Shown here one piece after another: positions 54,352 through 63,894 of a stretch of 64,000 nucleotides of DNA (position 1 is the stretch's first letter; every line of letters begins with the position of its first letter). The DNA is from Picrophilus oshimae DSM 9789 (GTDB taxonomy: Archaea > Thermoplasmatota > Thermoplasmata > Thermoplasmatales > Thermoplasmataceae). The DNA lies in contig NZ_FWYE01000001.1 of assembly GCF_900176435.1 (NCBI RefSeq), positions 186,001 to 250,000 on the forward strand. The letters are read 5' to 3'. The notes under the pieces were generated by a model. It was not told the DNA's origin, made no database searches, and was given only the letters and a program-made list of their open reading frames with translations. The translations under genes and the position numbers were made by a program.

Positions 54352-55205
54352 TGCAGCACTTTTCGTATCTTAAATTACCTGATGCATTATCTGATTATAA
54401 AAATGCAAGGTACGTTCTCTTCGGCGTACCTTTTGACAATACATCAAGCTATAGAAGGGGTTCAAGGCTATCACCAAATTATATAAGATACGCATACAAT
54501 AATCTAGAATCCTTCGAGATAAATTACAAGTACAATATACCTGACGCCGGCATATGTGATCTTGGAGATCTGCCTGTTTACGAGGATGTTGAGTACGTTC
54601 TTAGCGAGGTGGAAACTGTAACAAGAACAATATTCAATGATAAAAAGGTGCCAATAATGCTTGGTGGGGAGCATTCAATAACAATTGGTGCTGTGAGAAA
54701 CCTCAGGAACGTAAAGATGCTGATAATCGATGCACACTCGGACTTCAGGGATTCTTACATGGACAATATTTATAATCATGCATGCGTTACAAGAAGGTGC
54801 CTTGACATTCTGGGAAGGGATAGTATAGTTTCCGTTGGCACAAGGTCAACATCCCTTGAGGAGTACGAATCGCCGGAGTACAGAAATGTCCGTTTTGTAT
54901 CATCTGAATATGTGCTAGAAAATGGAATAAAAAGCGTTTTGGATGAGCTTGATGAATTTATCGGTGATTCCAGGATATATTTCTCAATAGATATGGATGG
55001 TATAGACCCGGCCTATGCACCCGGCGTTGGTACACCTGAGCCATATGGCCTAAGAGACACTGATGTAAGATCAATAATAAGGAGATTTTCAAAGAAAAGC
55101 ATAGGATTTGACATCGTTGAGATGACGCCATTATATGATAATGGAAACACATCAATGCTTGCGGCAAAGATGATACAGGATTTTATAGCAAGCAGGGAAA
55201 AATAA
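54351..55205 (+). CDS. speB: Agmatinase/ureohydrolase family protein
   Basis: 284 residues from ATG 54351, which overlaps the aIF5A stop; the frame is open 14 codons further upstream. The manganese-site motifs are MLGGEHSITIGAVR near residue 105, LIIDAHSDFRDSYMDN near 125, and SIDMDGIDPAYAPGVGTPEP near 220. The family hydrolyses agmatine to putrescine and urea. In another archaeon an agmatinase-like gene is needed for hypusine formation through a deoxyagmatinylhypusine intermediate. The operon with aIF5A favours that role, which should be tested. Confidence 0.9.
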   Translation: MQHFSYLKLPDALSDYKNARYVLFGVPFDNTSSYRRGSRLSPNYIRYAYNNLESFEINYKYNIPDAGICDLGDLPVYEDVEYVLSEVETVTRTIFNDKKVPIMLGGEHSITIGAVRNLRNVKMLIIDAHSDFRDSYMDNIYNHACVTRRCLDILGRDSIVSVGTRSTSLEEYESPEYRNVRFVSSEYVLENGIKSVLDELDEFIGDSRIYFSIDMDGIDPAYAPGVGTPEPYGLRDTDVRSIIRRFSKKSIGFDIVEMTPLYDNGNTSMLAAKMIQDFIASREK

Positions 55206-55218
55206 ATAAAATATATTT

Positions 55219-55749
55219 TTAAATACCAAGGCTTTCAGTGATCTTGCTGCCCTTTGTGACAACAACCTTGCACGGTGTTGGCAGTTTTATTGATGCCTTG
55301 TGCAGGGCATCCTTTAAAAGCTTTGCATTGTTTCTGTCAACCCTTCCGACCATTATGATCTGGCCTGGATAAACCCTTGCAGCCGTGCCAACAGGCCTGC
55401 CAAAGGCTGCCCTCATACCGCTTGATATTCTGTCTGCACCGGCGCCGGTTGCCATTTTATGCTCCCTTATCACCTGGTGCGGGTACGGCCTTATCTGCAG
55501 GAAATAATTATCCGATCCCGCAGCATCAAGAAGCTTTCTGTTTACCGATACCCTTGCGGCCTCTAGGGCGGTATGCCTTATCTGGCACGCCTCCTCGGCA
55601 ACAAGCATCATTTCAATTTCAAAGTCCTTCTTTTGATTGCCCTGAATAAACGTTGTGATTTTTGGATATGGTACACCGCCCATAAACTCCTTTCTTGTGT
55701 ATGCCGGGCCGGTGATTCTTGTATACATTCTTGCTGGTTTTGTTACCAT
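55219..55749 (-). CDS. rpl10e: Ribosomal protein L10e (uL16)
   Basis: 176 residues, beginning MVTKPARMYTRITGPAYTRKE and containing FLQIRPYPHQVIREHKMATG, AGADRISSGMRAAFGRPVGT and GQIIMVGRVDRNN, the landmarks of archaeal L10e. It belongs to the large ribosomal subunit near the tRNA-binding centre. Convergent with the agmatinase gene; probably monocistronic. Confidence 0.96.
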   Translation of the reverse strand: MVTKPARMYTRITGPAYTRKEFMGGVPYPKITTFIQGNQKKDFEIEMMLVAEEACQIRHTALEAARVSVNRKLLDAAGSDNYFLQIRPYPHQVIREHKMATGAGADRISSGMRAAFGRPVGTAARVYPGQIIMVGRVDRNNAKLLKDALHKASIKLPTPCKVVVTKGSKITESLGI

Positions 55750-56108
55750 TATTATCCATTCTAAAATTCTTACATGTATAAAATATTTTTTAATTTATTT
55801 ATTCCTTTTTTATAAGCGTTGCAGCTATGTAGATTTGTGATAACTGGTAATTATCTTTTATACCATGGTATTGAGCATGTTAAGGCAATAAAGCAACAAT
55901 GAAATGATGCATGTTTGAATTAAAAATCAAATATATCTATTAATATTTTCAGTGCAATTAACAGTTAATTATTATTCAATTTTTATTTCATGTTTTATTG
56001 AATTTATATTTATTAAGCCTGAAAATGATGTTATGTATTTGTTAAGATGCAATGGTCCATGACATAACAATTATAAAAATGACTTTTATTTATAATAAAA
56101 ATTTCTTA
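55750..56108. other. Gene-free stretch
   Basis: About 360 nt with the L10e promoter near its left end and no ORF longer than about 25 codons of coding character. A short open stretch near 55820-55890 has gene-like codons and may be a remnant. No repeat or RNA gene recognised. Confidence 0.4.
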
Positions 56109-56519
56109 TTAATTTGATTTTAGTAATTTAATCATCTTAACGCAGCTCTCAACAGCCTCCTTTGCCATATCTATCCTTGCCTCTGCCTGGAGCCTTGATT
56201 CTCCAGGACCTGAAATACCAAGGGCCACAGGCTTATTATACTCCAGACTTAGATCTGTTATCTTTCTTGAAACGTTGTCCATTATGATTTTATGATGATC
56301 CGTTTCACCTTTTATAACCGCGCCTATTGTTACAACGCCATCGATATCATTATCCATAAGCAGCTTTTTAATTGCTAGTGGCATATCAAATGAGCCCGGA
56401 ACCCTTAGTATTTTATGCACCTCAACACCAAGAAATTCAGCATACGATCTTGCCCTTTCAAGCATCATCATTGTTATATCATAATTGAATTCTGCAACAA
56501 CCATTCCTATTCTTATCAT
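56109..56519 (-). CDS. ribH: 6,7-dimethyl-8-ribityllumazine synthase
   Basis: 136 residues from ATG 56519, preceded by AGGTG about 9 nt upstream. Family features are IGMVVAEFNYDITMMML, KILRVPGSFDMPLAIKKL near residue 45, VTIGAVIKGETDHHKIIMD near 70 with the catalytic histidine, and PVALGISGPGESRLQAEAR. It condenses the ribityl-aminouracil with dihydroxybutanone phosphate to form lumazine. Third gene of the ribB-ribC-ribH operon. Confidence 0.95.
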   Translation of the reverse strand: MIRIGMVVAEFNYDITMMMLERARSYAEFLGVEVHKILRVPGSFDMPLAIKKLLMDNDIDGVVTIGAVIKGETDHHKIIMDNVSRKITDLSLEYNKPVALGISGPGESRLQAEARIDMAKEAVESCVKMIKLLKSN

Positions 56520-56528
56520 GATAAACAC

Positions 56529-57676
<1,148 letters not shown>

Positions 57677-57714
57677 GATGGATTATTGCATTATATTATT
57701 TAATATATTGGTAT

Positions 57715-57732
57715 CTACTCATTATTAAGTAA
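57715..57732. promoter_or_regulatory. Riboflavin-operon dyad before ribB
   Basis: Read on the minus strand, TTACT-N8-AGTAG, an 18-bp dyad with its near edge 39 nt from the ribB start. It overlaps the last codons of the adjoining amidohydrolase. The same dyad with the same spacing and offset stands before arfC (58784-58816), which argues for a shared regulator. Confidence 0.55.
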
Positions 57733-58707
57733 TATTGCCTCATGGTAGTGCCTCTTTGTCACTATCTGATATGGATTCAACAGCTCATTCCTAAAAAATA
57801 TGTATTTTTCAGCTATTTTTATTCCTTTTTTAAGCATGAATTCCCTTGGATTGTCTATAACCATCCTTAGTATATCCTCTGGTGATATGTATCCATTAAA
57901 TCTCTGGTATCTGTATAAGAAATCCATCTCCATGAAAATGTCAGGTATTGATGTAAAGACATTATCAGTGCCAAGCATAAGCTTTATTTTATGCCTTAAA
58001 AATTTTGAATAATCAGGCCTTTTTCCATAGAAGATGTTTGACCTTGGCGTTATTGATAAATATATGTTCCTGCCTGATATTTTATCCAGATCATCGTCGC
58101 TGGCCTCTATGCCATGTATAAGAAGATCCGGTTTTAAACCAAGAACCATGTTTATATCCTCCCGGGTGTTCTCGCTGAAGTGCAATGCCATGATCTTTTT
58201 ATTTTTGTGTGCCAGTTCAGATATGTTCAGTGCGGCATCGTAATCAATATCAGATACAGAACTTAAACCAATACCATCTGATATTTTAATAATGTCATTA
58301 GGATCGTCATTTTTATATGGCCTTCCAAATATCAATGGTACTATGTATTTCCTTCTTGTATTCTTTAATAGGTTTATGCCATTTATACCGTTCTCACGAA
58401 AATCAAAAAATGCCAGTGTTCCTGTATTTTCCATGTACCTTTCTGATTTTTCCATGTATTCCTTTACTTTATATTCATCTGCAGATTCCAGCGCCCTGTG
58501 CTTTAAGCCACCAGGGCCAACTATTTCAGGCAGCGTGCCTGCAGGCTCGTCCATTATAAATGAGTCACCGATATGTGTATGTGCATTTACAGGCATTGGT
58601 ATCAATGTTCCTTTAATACCGGTTTTTTCAGTTAATTCCATGGAGCTGGTATCAAAGTTCCCTTTTATCATGGAACCTTTAAAGTATATATTTCCTGAAA
58701 TGATCAT
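57715..58707 (-). CDS. Deaminase-type amidohydrolase within the riboflavin cluster
   Basis: 330 residues of the amidohydrolase superfamily, in the cytosine/adenosine-deaminase-like branch. All metal ligands are in place: MPVNAHTHIGDSF near residue 38 (HxH), IMALHFSENTRED near 172 (His), LLIHGIEASDDDL near 193 (His) and LMLGTDNVFTSIPD near 248 (Asp). It is only distantly similar in layout to the 48004 deaminase. It lies between ribB (39 nt downstream) and the divergent arfC. Archaeal riboflavin synthesis needs a pyrimidine deaminase whose archaeal gene is, to my knowledge, not established; this position and active site make it a candidate. Function otherwise unknown. Confidence 0.8.
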   Translation of the reverse strand: MIISGNIYFKGSMIKGNFDTSSMELTEKTGIKGTLIPMPVNAHTHIGDSFIMDEPAGTLPEIVGPGGLKHRALESADEYKVKEYMEKSERYMENTGTLAFFDFRENGINGINLLKNTRRKYIVPLIFGRPYKNDDPNDIIKISDGIGLSSVSDIDYDAALNISELAHKNKKIMALHFSENTREDINMVLGLKPDLLIHGIEASDDDLDKISGRNIYLSITPRSNIFYGKRPDYSKFLRHKIKLMLGTDNVFTSIPDIFMEMDFLYRYQRFNGYISPEDILRMVIDNPREFMLKKGIKIAEKYIFFRNELLNPYQIVTKRHYHEAILLNNE

Positions 58708-58783
58708 GGTACTGTATTTATTTAAAATATAAAATATAATAATTTATTTCAGATTTACAATATAATTATATAAATTTTAGTTA

Positions 58784-58816
58784 TTACTTATAGATAAGTA
58801 ACTTAATTATAAGTAA
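58784..58816. promoter_or_regulatory. Two overlapping riboflavin-gene dyads before arfC
   Basis: Copy 1, 58784-58801: TTACTTATAGATAAGTAA, perfect arms TTACTTAT/ATAAGTAA. Copy 2, 58799-58816: TAACT-N8-AGTAA. Both have the TTACT-N8-AGTAA form. The near edge is 39 nt from the arfC start, exactly as at ribB, just upstream of the arfC TATA-like GTTATATTA (about 58829-58837). A riboflavin regulator such as RbkR, known from Thermoplasma, is a natural candidate. Confidence 0.65.
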
Positions 58817-58854
58817 TATCCCAAAATTGTTATATTAGATTTAAATTAACCATT

Positions 58855-59412
58855 ATGAGGCCTTATGTAATAATCAACGTTGCCATGTCTCTAAACGGAA
58901 GGATCTCGTCTATAAATGGCTCCATTAAAATATCCGATGATTATGACTGGAACAGAACCATTGACCTCAGAAAAAGCGTGGATGCGGTTTTAATAGGTGC
59001 CGGAACGGTCATGGTCGATAATCCGGAATTAAAACACGCCAGATCAAGGATAATACTCGACGGAAATTATAAATTAAATGATAATTATAAGGTCTTTGAT
59101 GGTGGTGTACCTACATACATCATAACAGGTGTTGATGTTTCATTAAAAAATGTCATTGTAATAAAATTAAATGACCTTGACATGAAAAATATATTGAACG
59201 TTCTTTATGAACACGGCATAAAAAGCATACTTGTTGAGGGCGGGGCCAATGTTATATCACAGTTCTTTTTAAATAAACTCTATGATGAATTTTATATCTA
59301 TATTAATCCGGGTATGATCTTATCCGGAATGCCAGTTTTCAATGGTTTTGAGGCATCCGTTAATTATAATATATTAAAGCTTGGAGATGGCATATTATTA
59401 AAAATAAAATGA
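58855..59412 (+). CDS. arfC: 2,5-diamino-6-ribosylamino-pyrimidinone 5'-phosphate reductase
   Basis: 185 residues of the RibD C-terminal reductase family, a little shorter than usual (about 210-220) through shortened loops. The start is PYVIINVAMSLNGRISSING; DAVLIGAGTVMVDNPEL is near residue 42 and ILVEGGANVISQFF near 123, the NADPH-site elements. In archaea this reductase acts before deamination. It is divergent from the deaminase-type amidohydrolase and shares dyads with ribB. Confidence 0.92.
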   Translation: MRPYVIINVAMSLNGRISSINGSIKISDDYDWNRTIDLRKSVDAVLIGAGTVMVDNPELKHARSRIILDGNYKLNDNYKVFDGGVPTYIITGVDVSLKNVIVIKLNDLDMKNILNVLYEHGIKSILVEGGANVISQFFLNKLYDEFYIYINPGMILSGMPVFNGFEASVNYNILKLGDGILLKIK

Positions 59413-59466
59413 TTTTAACGGAAAACAATAATTAAAGATTATATAGAATTACAGTATATAAAATAA

Positions 59467-60711
59467 ATGTACGGTATCTCTGATTCACTGCTTGCATTGA
59501 TCTTTATAGGTGCCTTATTATTCCTTGCAAAAATGGGTGAGGAACTCTTCGAAAGATTTAAGCTTGTGCCATACGTTGCCGCGGTTTTCATTGGAATAGT
59601 TATTGGCCCTGGTGTTCTTGGCCTTATAAAGATACTGCCAAACATAACGCTCTTTATATCACTTGGGATAAACTTCCTGCTTTTTGCTGGTGGTTCACTC
59701 GAATTTAAGGATATAAATACAAAGGAGCTTTTAAAAGTAAAGAATATTATTATAGGCATTCTGGAATTTATAATACCGTTTTCTTTAATATCTTTCATTG
59801 TTTATTACATATTTCATAATATTATTGTATCAATGGTTACAGGTATAGTAACTGGAATGTCCAGTGCAGGGCCGCTAACAAGACTTTTAAGCGATACAGG
59901 ATTAAATAGAACGCAGGACGGGAATTCAATATTCAGGCAGGTTGTTGCAATAGAGATAAGTGCTGTTGTTTTGTTCTCGTTCCTGTCAGATGTTTACAGG
60001 GAAAAGATAACATTGATTCATATATTAATAATAGCAGCCGAGCTTTTTGTATCAATATTGCTTATAATACTATTTGGAAAGTACATTTTAAAGGGTTTTT
60101 TGGAAAAAATGGATATAAGTTCAAAGGCGCATGAAACAATAATAGCGATAATCATATCATTTATACTTATACTTGGGTTCGTTGGCCAGTACTATGGATT
60201 TAACTCTGCAATAGTTGCACTGTTTCTTGGTATAATTCTAAGGGATTTCATAAATGACAGGCCATTAATAGCAGAAAAGGTGTCAACCGTAACATATGGA
60301 TTCTTCGAGCCACTATTTTTCATAGGTCTCGGCCTTTACTTTGTAAAAGTAAGCCTGTCATTGATAATCCTTGGGATAATCATATTTGTGCTTGGTCTTC
60401 TTATAAAACCAATTGCAGGAATAATATTCTCAAGATTCATTGGAATAAAGGCCCTAAGAAATGGCCTTGGCACCTCTGTAAACGGCGGTGTTGACGCGGC
60501 ACTGCTTGTTGTTGCACTTTCAATTTCCATAGTAACAAGGTATCAATATTCTATAATAATGTTTGCAATATCATTGCTAACGCTTGCAGTGCCATTGCTA
60601 TTTAATATTGAAAATCCGGTGATACCATCAAACAACTCAAGGTATGTATGGAACATTGTTGAGCAGCAGTTTAAAAACCTGAAGGCATGCGATATAGCAA
60701 AAACGCTTTAA
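59467..60711 (+). CDS. CPA2-family cation/proton antiporter
   Basis: 414 residues with about twelve membrane helices. Landmarks of Na+/H+ or K+/H+ antiporters are present: LVPYVAAVFIGIVIGPGVLG, TGMSSAGPLTRLLSDTG in the middle helices and VNGGVDAALLVVALSI near 345. The chain ends NLKACDIAKTL and then a TAA stop; in the same frame the sequence continues into the CBS protein at 60721. The end therefore looks like the beginning of a CBS domain cut off by a nonsense codon. Membrane ion exchange for pH balance is likely. Confidence 0.87.
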   Translation: MYGISDSLLALIFIGALLFLAKMGEELFERFKLVPYVAAVFIGIVIGPGVLGLIKILPNITLFISLGINFLLFAGGSLEFKDINTKELLKVKNIIIGILEFIIPFSLISFIVYYIFHNIIVSMVTGIVTGMSSAGPLTRLLSDTGLNRTQDGNSIFRQVVAIEISAVVLFSFLSDVYREKITLIHILIIAAELFVSILLIILFGKYILKGFLEKMDISSKAHETIIAIIISFILILGFVGQYYGFNSAIVALFLGIILRDFINDRPLIAEKVSTVTYGFFEPLFFIGLGLYFVKVSLSLIILGIIIFVLGLLIKPIAGIIFSRFIGIKALRNGLGTSVNGGVDAALLVVALSISIVTRYQYSIIMFAISLLTLAVPLLFNIENPVIPSNNSRYVWNIVEQQFKNLKACDIAKTL

Positions 60712-60720
60712 ACAGTCTCT

Positions 60721-61068
60721 GTGAATAAAAGGAATCCATTAAGCTTTGCATTTAAGATGTGCATGGATCTAAATGCCAGGGCCGTTGTTGTGATAGATAA
60801 TAATAACTATGTCCTTGGCCAGATAACATTGAGCGATATGATCTCTCTGGGCGAGGGGAAATTGCAAACACTAAGGGTTTATGAGGCGGGCATAGTTCCA
60901 GTTATAAGAGTACACTGCAGTGCGCCTGCAACAGATCTTATAAGGATATTCAGGGATAAGGACCCGCCAATAGTGGCTGTGGTTGACAGCAACGAAAAAT
61001 TTGTTGGAACAATACTTGAAAGGGAGATATTAAAGTATATATCAGATGTTCTGGATACAAAAAATTAG
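60721..61068 (+). CDS. CBS-domain protein, probable severed antiporter tail
   Basis: 115 residues from GTG 60721, in the same frame as the antiporter and three codons after its stop. It contains ARAVVVIDNNNYVLGQITLSDM (end of CBS 1) and PPIVAVVDSNEKFVGTILERE (CBS 2). The first part of CBS 1 lies in the antiporter C terminus (KACDIAKTL), so the original gene probably encoded an antiporter with a regulatory CBS pair that senses adenine nucleotides. It may still be made separately from GTG. Confidence 0.75.
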   Translation: MNKRNPLSFAFKMCMDLNARAVVVIDNNNYVLGQITLSDMISLGEGKLQTLRVYEAGIVPVIRVHCSAPATDLIRIFRDKDPPIVAVVDSNEKFVGTILEREILKYISDVLDTKN

Positions 61069-61101
61069 AAAATTTAAATAAATAAATTTCAATCCTATGC
61101 C

Positions 61102-63894
61102 ATGTATGACATACCAGAACCGGAGGTTGGCCCTGAAAGGCCCAGATCGAAAGCAGCCAAATGGTATGCCATGATCGTTGTCATTATAGTTATAATTTCA
61201 GCTTTTGGTATAATATCACTTGATCACCCTGCATTTCCAAGGCCATATATCAGTGCAAGCTATTCCAGGGATGCATCCATTGGCCTGCCATACACAATAA
61301 CGGTAAAAACGAGCTCGCCATTTAAAAATATAACAGTATTCTGGGGTGATGGTACATACAACACGATTTATTATTCAGGATCTGATGTATTTAAAATATC
61401 GCATATCTATAAATATCCCGGTGAGTATTATATATATTATACAGGAAACTTCACAAATGGATTTTATAATGGTAATAAAAGTTTGATTCCGGTTTACATA
61501 CCGTTTAAAAACACATCAAATATAAGCGCACAGGGCATACTTTCAATTATATATAACAGGAACAATCATGTCGAATTATCTGCCACAACCACGGGAAACC
61601 CTGTTAATAAAAACTATTCAGTTATTTATCAATCAATAACATTGTTTAAAAATGGGTCCTACCTTAATAAATACAATTTAACATACGTTTACAATGAATC
61701 ATTGGGCTATTACACGCCTTTAAACAATACATTATACCTTGATCTTAAAAATGGCTATTATAACGCATATCTATCCACAACGTCCGGAGAGATCATCAAG
61801 AGCGTTAATTATTATAAAATTTATGCGGTCAATACAAGACTAAACGGCCTTGTTTATAACAATGCAAGTAACATTTCTTCGTTATATTACATAAATGGCA
61901 CGGCAGTTTATAAAAATAACACCTGCGCCCGCATGGCCGGTAATGGATCATTTTACTATTCCGGTGGCATTGATATAAAAAATGACATAGTTTATATATA
62001 CAACGGCACAACGATAAATGGAAATCTATCAATGGATATTATAGGTTCCACAAGAATATCAAACAGGACCATAACGGGAAACTTCTCAACGAATAATAAA
62101 ATTAAATTCGATTCAGGCACACTTGCCGTTATAAAAGATCTTTCAGGAAAATTATCTGGAAATATCTTCCTTTTTAATGGCGATAAATTTAAGATTCTTA
62201 ATAATACAATGGTATCATTCAACAATGACAATATAACATATATGAACAGCTCATATATAAATTATAATAAAAGCCATGCGGTAAAATACGTTTATAAATA
62301 TTATTATAAGATATCCGGATACAAGAATGAGACAAAAACAGGCTATTACCTGGACTTCTTTGTTGGAAACAGCTCTATATCAAGCAATTACATGGGATAT
62401 TCAATAACCTATGGTGCTGTATCACCATATAATAACCTGGACCCACAGCTTGCATCATCACCTGCTGACCTGGAGATACTTTACAATACGTACAGCACTC
62501 TTGTTTCAGATATAAATGGAACCTATGTACCGGATCTTGCAGAGTATCTGCCTGCTCCGGGCCATGGCATCTCTGGCAATTACACAAATTACACGTTTAA
62601 AATAAGACCGGATGCCCAGTTCCAGAATGGCTCAAGGGTGACGCCGTGGGATGTTATGTACTCAATTGCAAGGGATATTTTATTATCAAACAGAACGGGT
62701 TCACCTGGATGGATCGTGGCAGATTATCTTCTTGGAAATTACAATGACCATAATTTCTATAATATAACTGGTGCTATTACAATAAACAATTTAACAGATG
62801 AGGTGACATTTCATTTCAAACAGCCCATAAGCCCGGAAAGGGCCTTCATGATATTCTCATCTCCCGGAACTTTTATAATTGATCCTCAATGGTTAAAATC
62901 AATAAACGCATCCTTTGCATGGTCCCCTTCAGGATTTAGCAACTACTCAAAATATTATAATAAAACAATAAAAAGCGTCTTTTCAGACGGCCCTTATGAG
63001 GTATACTATTCAATACCGGATTACAAGATTGTCCTAATAAAAAATCCATATTACATAGGTAGCAAGATCAATGAGAATGCCCCATACATTGTAAGGATTG
63101 TCTACGAGGATTCCGAGTCTGATCTTTATCAGTCAATAAGAAGCAACGAGACGCAGATAATAGAGACCAGCTATTATACAGGCACAATGTACAACATATC
63201 TGCAGGAAGCTTTGTTAACATAATCTCATTTTCGGATAATGTAAATGGAACGTTGCTTTCAAGGTATTCATACTATAATTTTCCATTGAATATATTTTCA
63301 AACTACTATGCAAGGAACATGATATACTCAATATATTTATACACGGTTACACATGATAAATCATACCTGAATGAATCTAAAAACGACTGGTCTTACATTG
63401 TAAAATTGGATAAAAATATAACATATGCTTCAGGCATTTATCTTTACAATGGAAAAAAGATTGTAATACCAGTATTTTCAGGTTATTCACAGCCTGATAC
63501 GGAACTTACATACATAAGTGGTTACCTTTCAGATATCATTAAGGGCGGTTCGTTCCCAATAATTCCCGTTCCATCATCATATATATATTCAAATAATAGC
63601 TACATGCCGTTATATGATATTTCGATTTACAATACAACGGAAGACATTACAGGCATGGTAATAAACCATCTAAAATCAATGAATCTAAACAGTACAGAAA
63701 TTAAAATGATATATAATATAAGCAGGGATTACATGAAAAATATTAATAATTATCCTTTAATAAAAAATATGTCATATCAATATAATTTATTCATTATTTC
63801 AAAGAGCTACAGGAGTAATATAATATACAATCCGCATTACAGCTTAAATGATGCCTGCAATGGTTACATAATATATTTCAACTATGTATCATGA
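61102..63894 (+). CDS. Family 5 (peptide) solute-binding protein with PKD domain
   Basis: 930 residues. After a short cytoplasmic tail a membrane helix (AMIVVIIVIISAFGIISL, about residues 24-41) anchors it. A PKD-like domain follows (VFWGDGT near 77, YPGEYYIYY near 107), then a Tyr/Asn-rich domain, and the peptide-binding core from about residue 440 (PYNNLDPQLASSP, PDLAEYLPAP, TPWDVMYSIARDILL, VTFHFKQPISPERAF). Dozens of N-x-S/T sites indicate heavy glycosylation outside. No ABC permease follows; the next gene is on the other strand. It probably delivers oligopeptides. Confidence 0.85.
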   Translation: MYDIPEPEVGPERPRSKAAKWYAMIVVIIVIISAFGIISLDHPAFPRPYISASYSRDASIGLPYTITVKTSSPFKNITVFWGDGTYNTIYYSGSDVFKISHIYKYPGEYYIYYTGNFTNGFYNGNKSLIPVYIPFKNTSNISAQGILSIIYNRNNHVELSATTTGNPVNKNYSVIYQSITLFKNGSYLNKYNLTYVYNESLGYYTPLNNTLYLDLKNGYYNAYLSTTSGEIIKSVNYYKIYAVNTRLNGLVYNNASNISSLYYINGTAVYKNNTCARMAGNGSFYYSGGIDIKNDIVYIYNGTTINGNLSMDIIGSTRISNRTITGNFSTNNKIKFDSGTLAVIKDLSGKLSGNIFLFNGDKFKILNNTMVSFNNDNITYMNSSYINYNKSHAVKYVYKYYYKISGYKNETKTGYYLDFFVGNSSISSNYMGYSITYGAVSPYNNLDPQLASSPADLEILYNTYSTLVSDINGTYVPDLAEYLPAPGHGISGNYTNYTFKIRPDAQFQNGSRVTPWDVMYSIARDILLSNRTGSPGWIVADYLLGNYNDHNFYNITGAITINNLTDEVTFHFKQPISPERAFMIFSSPGTFIIDPQWLKSINASFAWSPSGFSNYSKYYNKTIKSVFSDGPYEVYYSIPDYKIVLIKNPYYIGSKINENAPYIVRIVYEDSESDLYQSIRSNETQIIETSYYTGTMYNISAGSFVNIISFSDNVNGTLLSRYSYYNFPLNIFSNYYARNMIYSIYLYTVTHDKSYLNESKNDWSYIVKLDKNITYASGIYLYNGKKIVIPVFSGYSQPDTELTYISGYLSDIIKGGSFPIIPVPSSYIYSNNSYMPLYDISIYNTTEDITGMVINHLKSMNLNSTEIKMIYNISRDYMKNINNYPLIKNMSYQYNLFIISKSYRSNIIYNPHYSLNDACNGYIIYFNYVS

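Noticed and set aside
55820-55890. A short gene in the spacer after L10e
   Set aside because: Only about 23 codons from a TTG, no TATA spacing and no recognisable product.
58855-59412. Truncation of arfC because it is about 30 residues short
   Set aside because: Start, NADPH-site motifs and C-terminal strands are all present; the difference lies in shorter loops.
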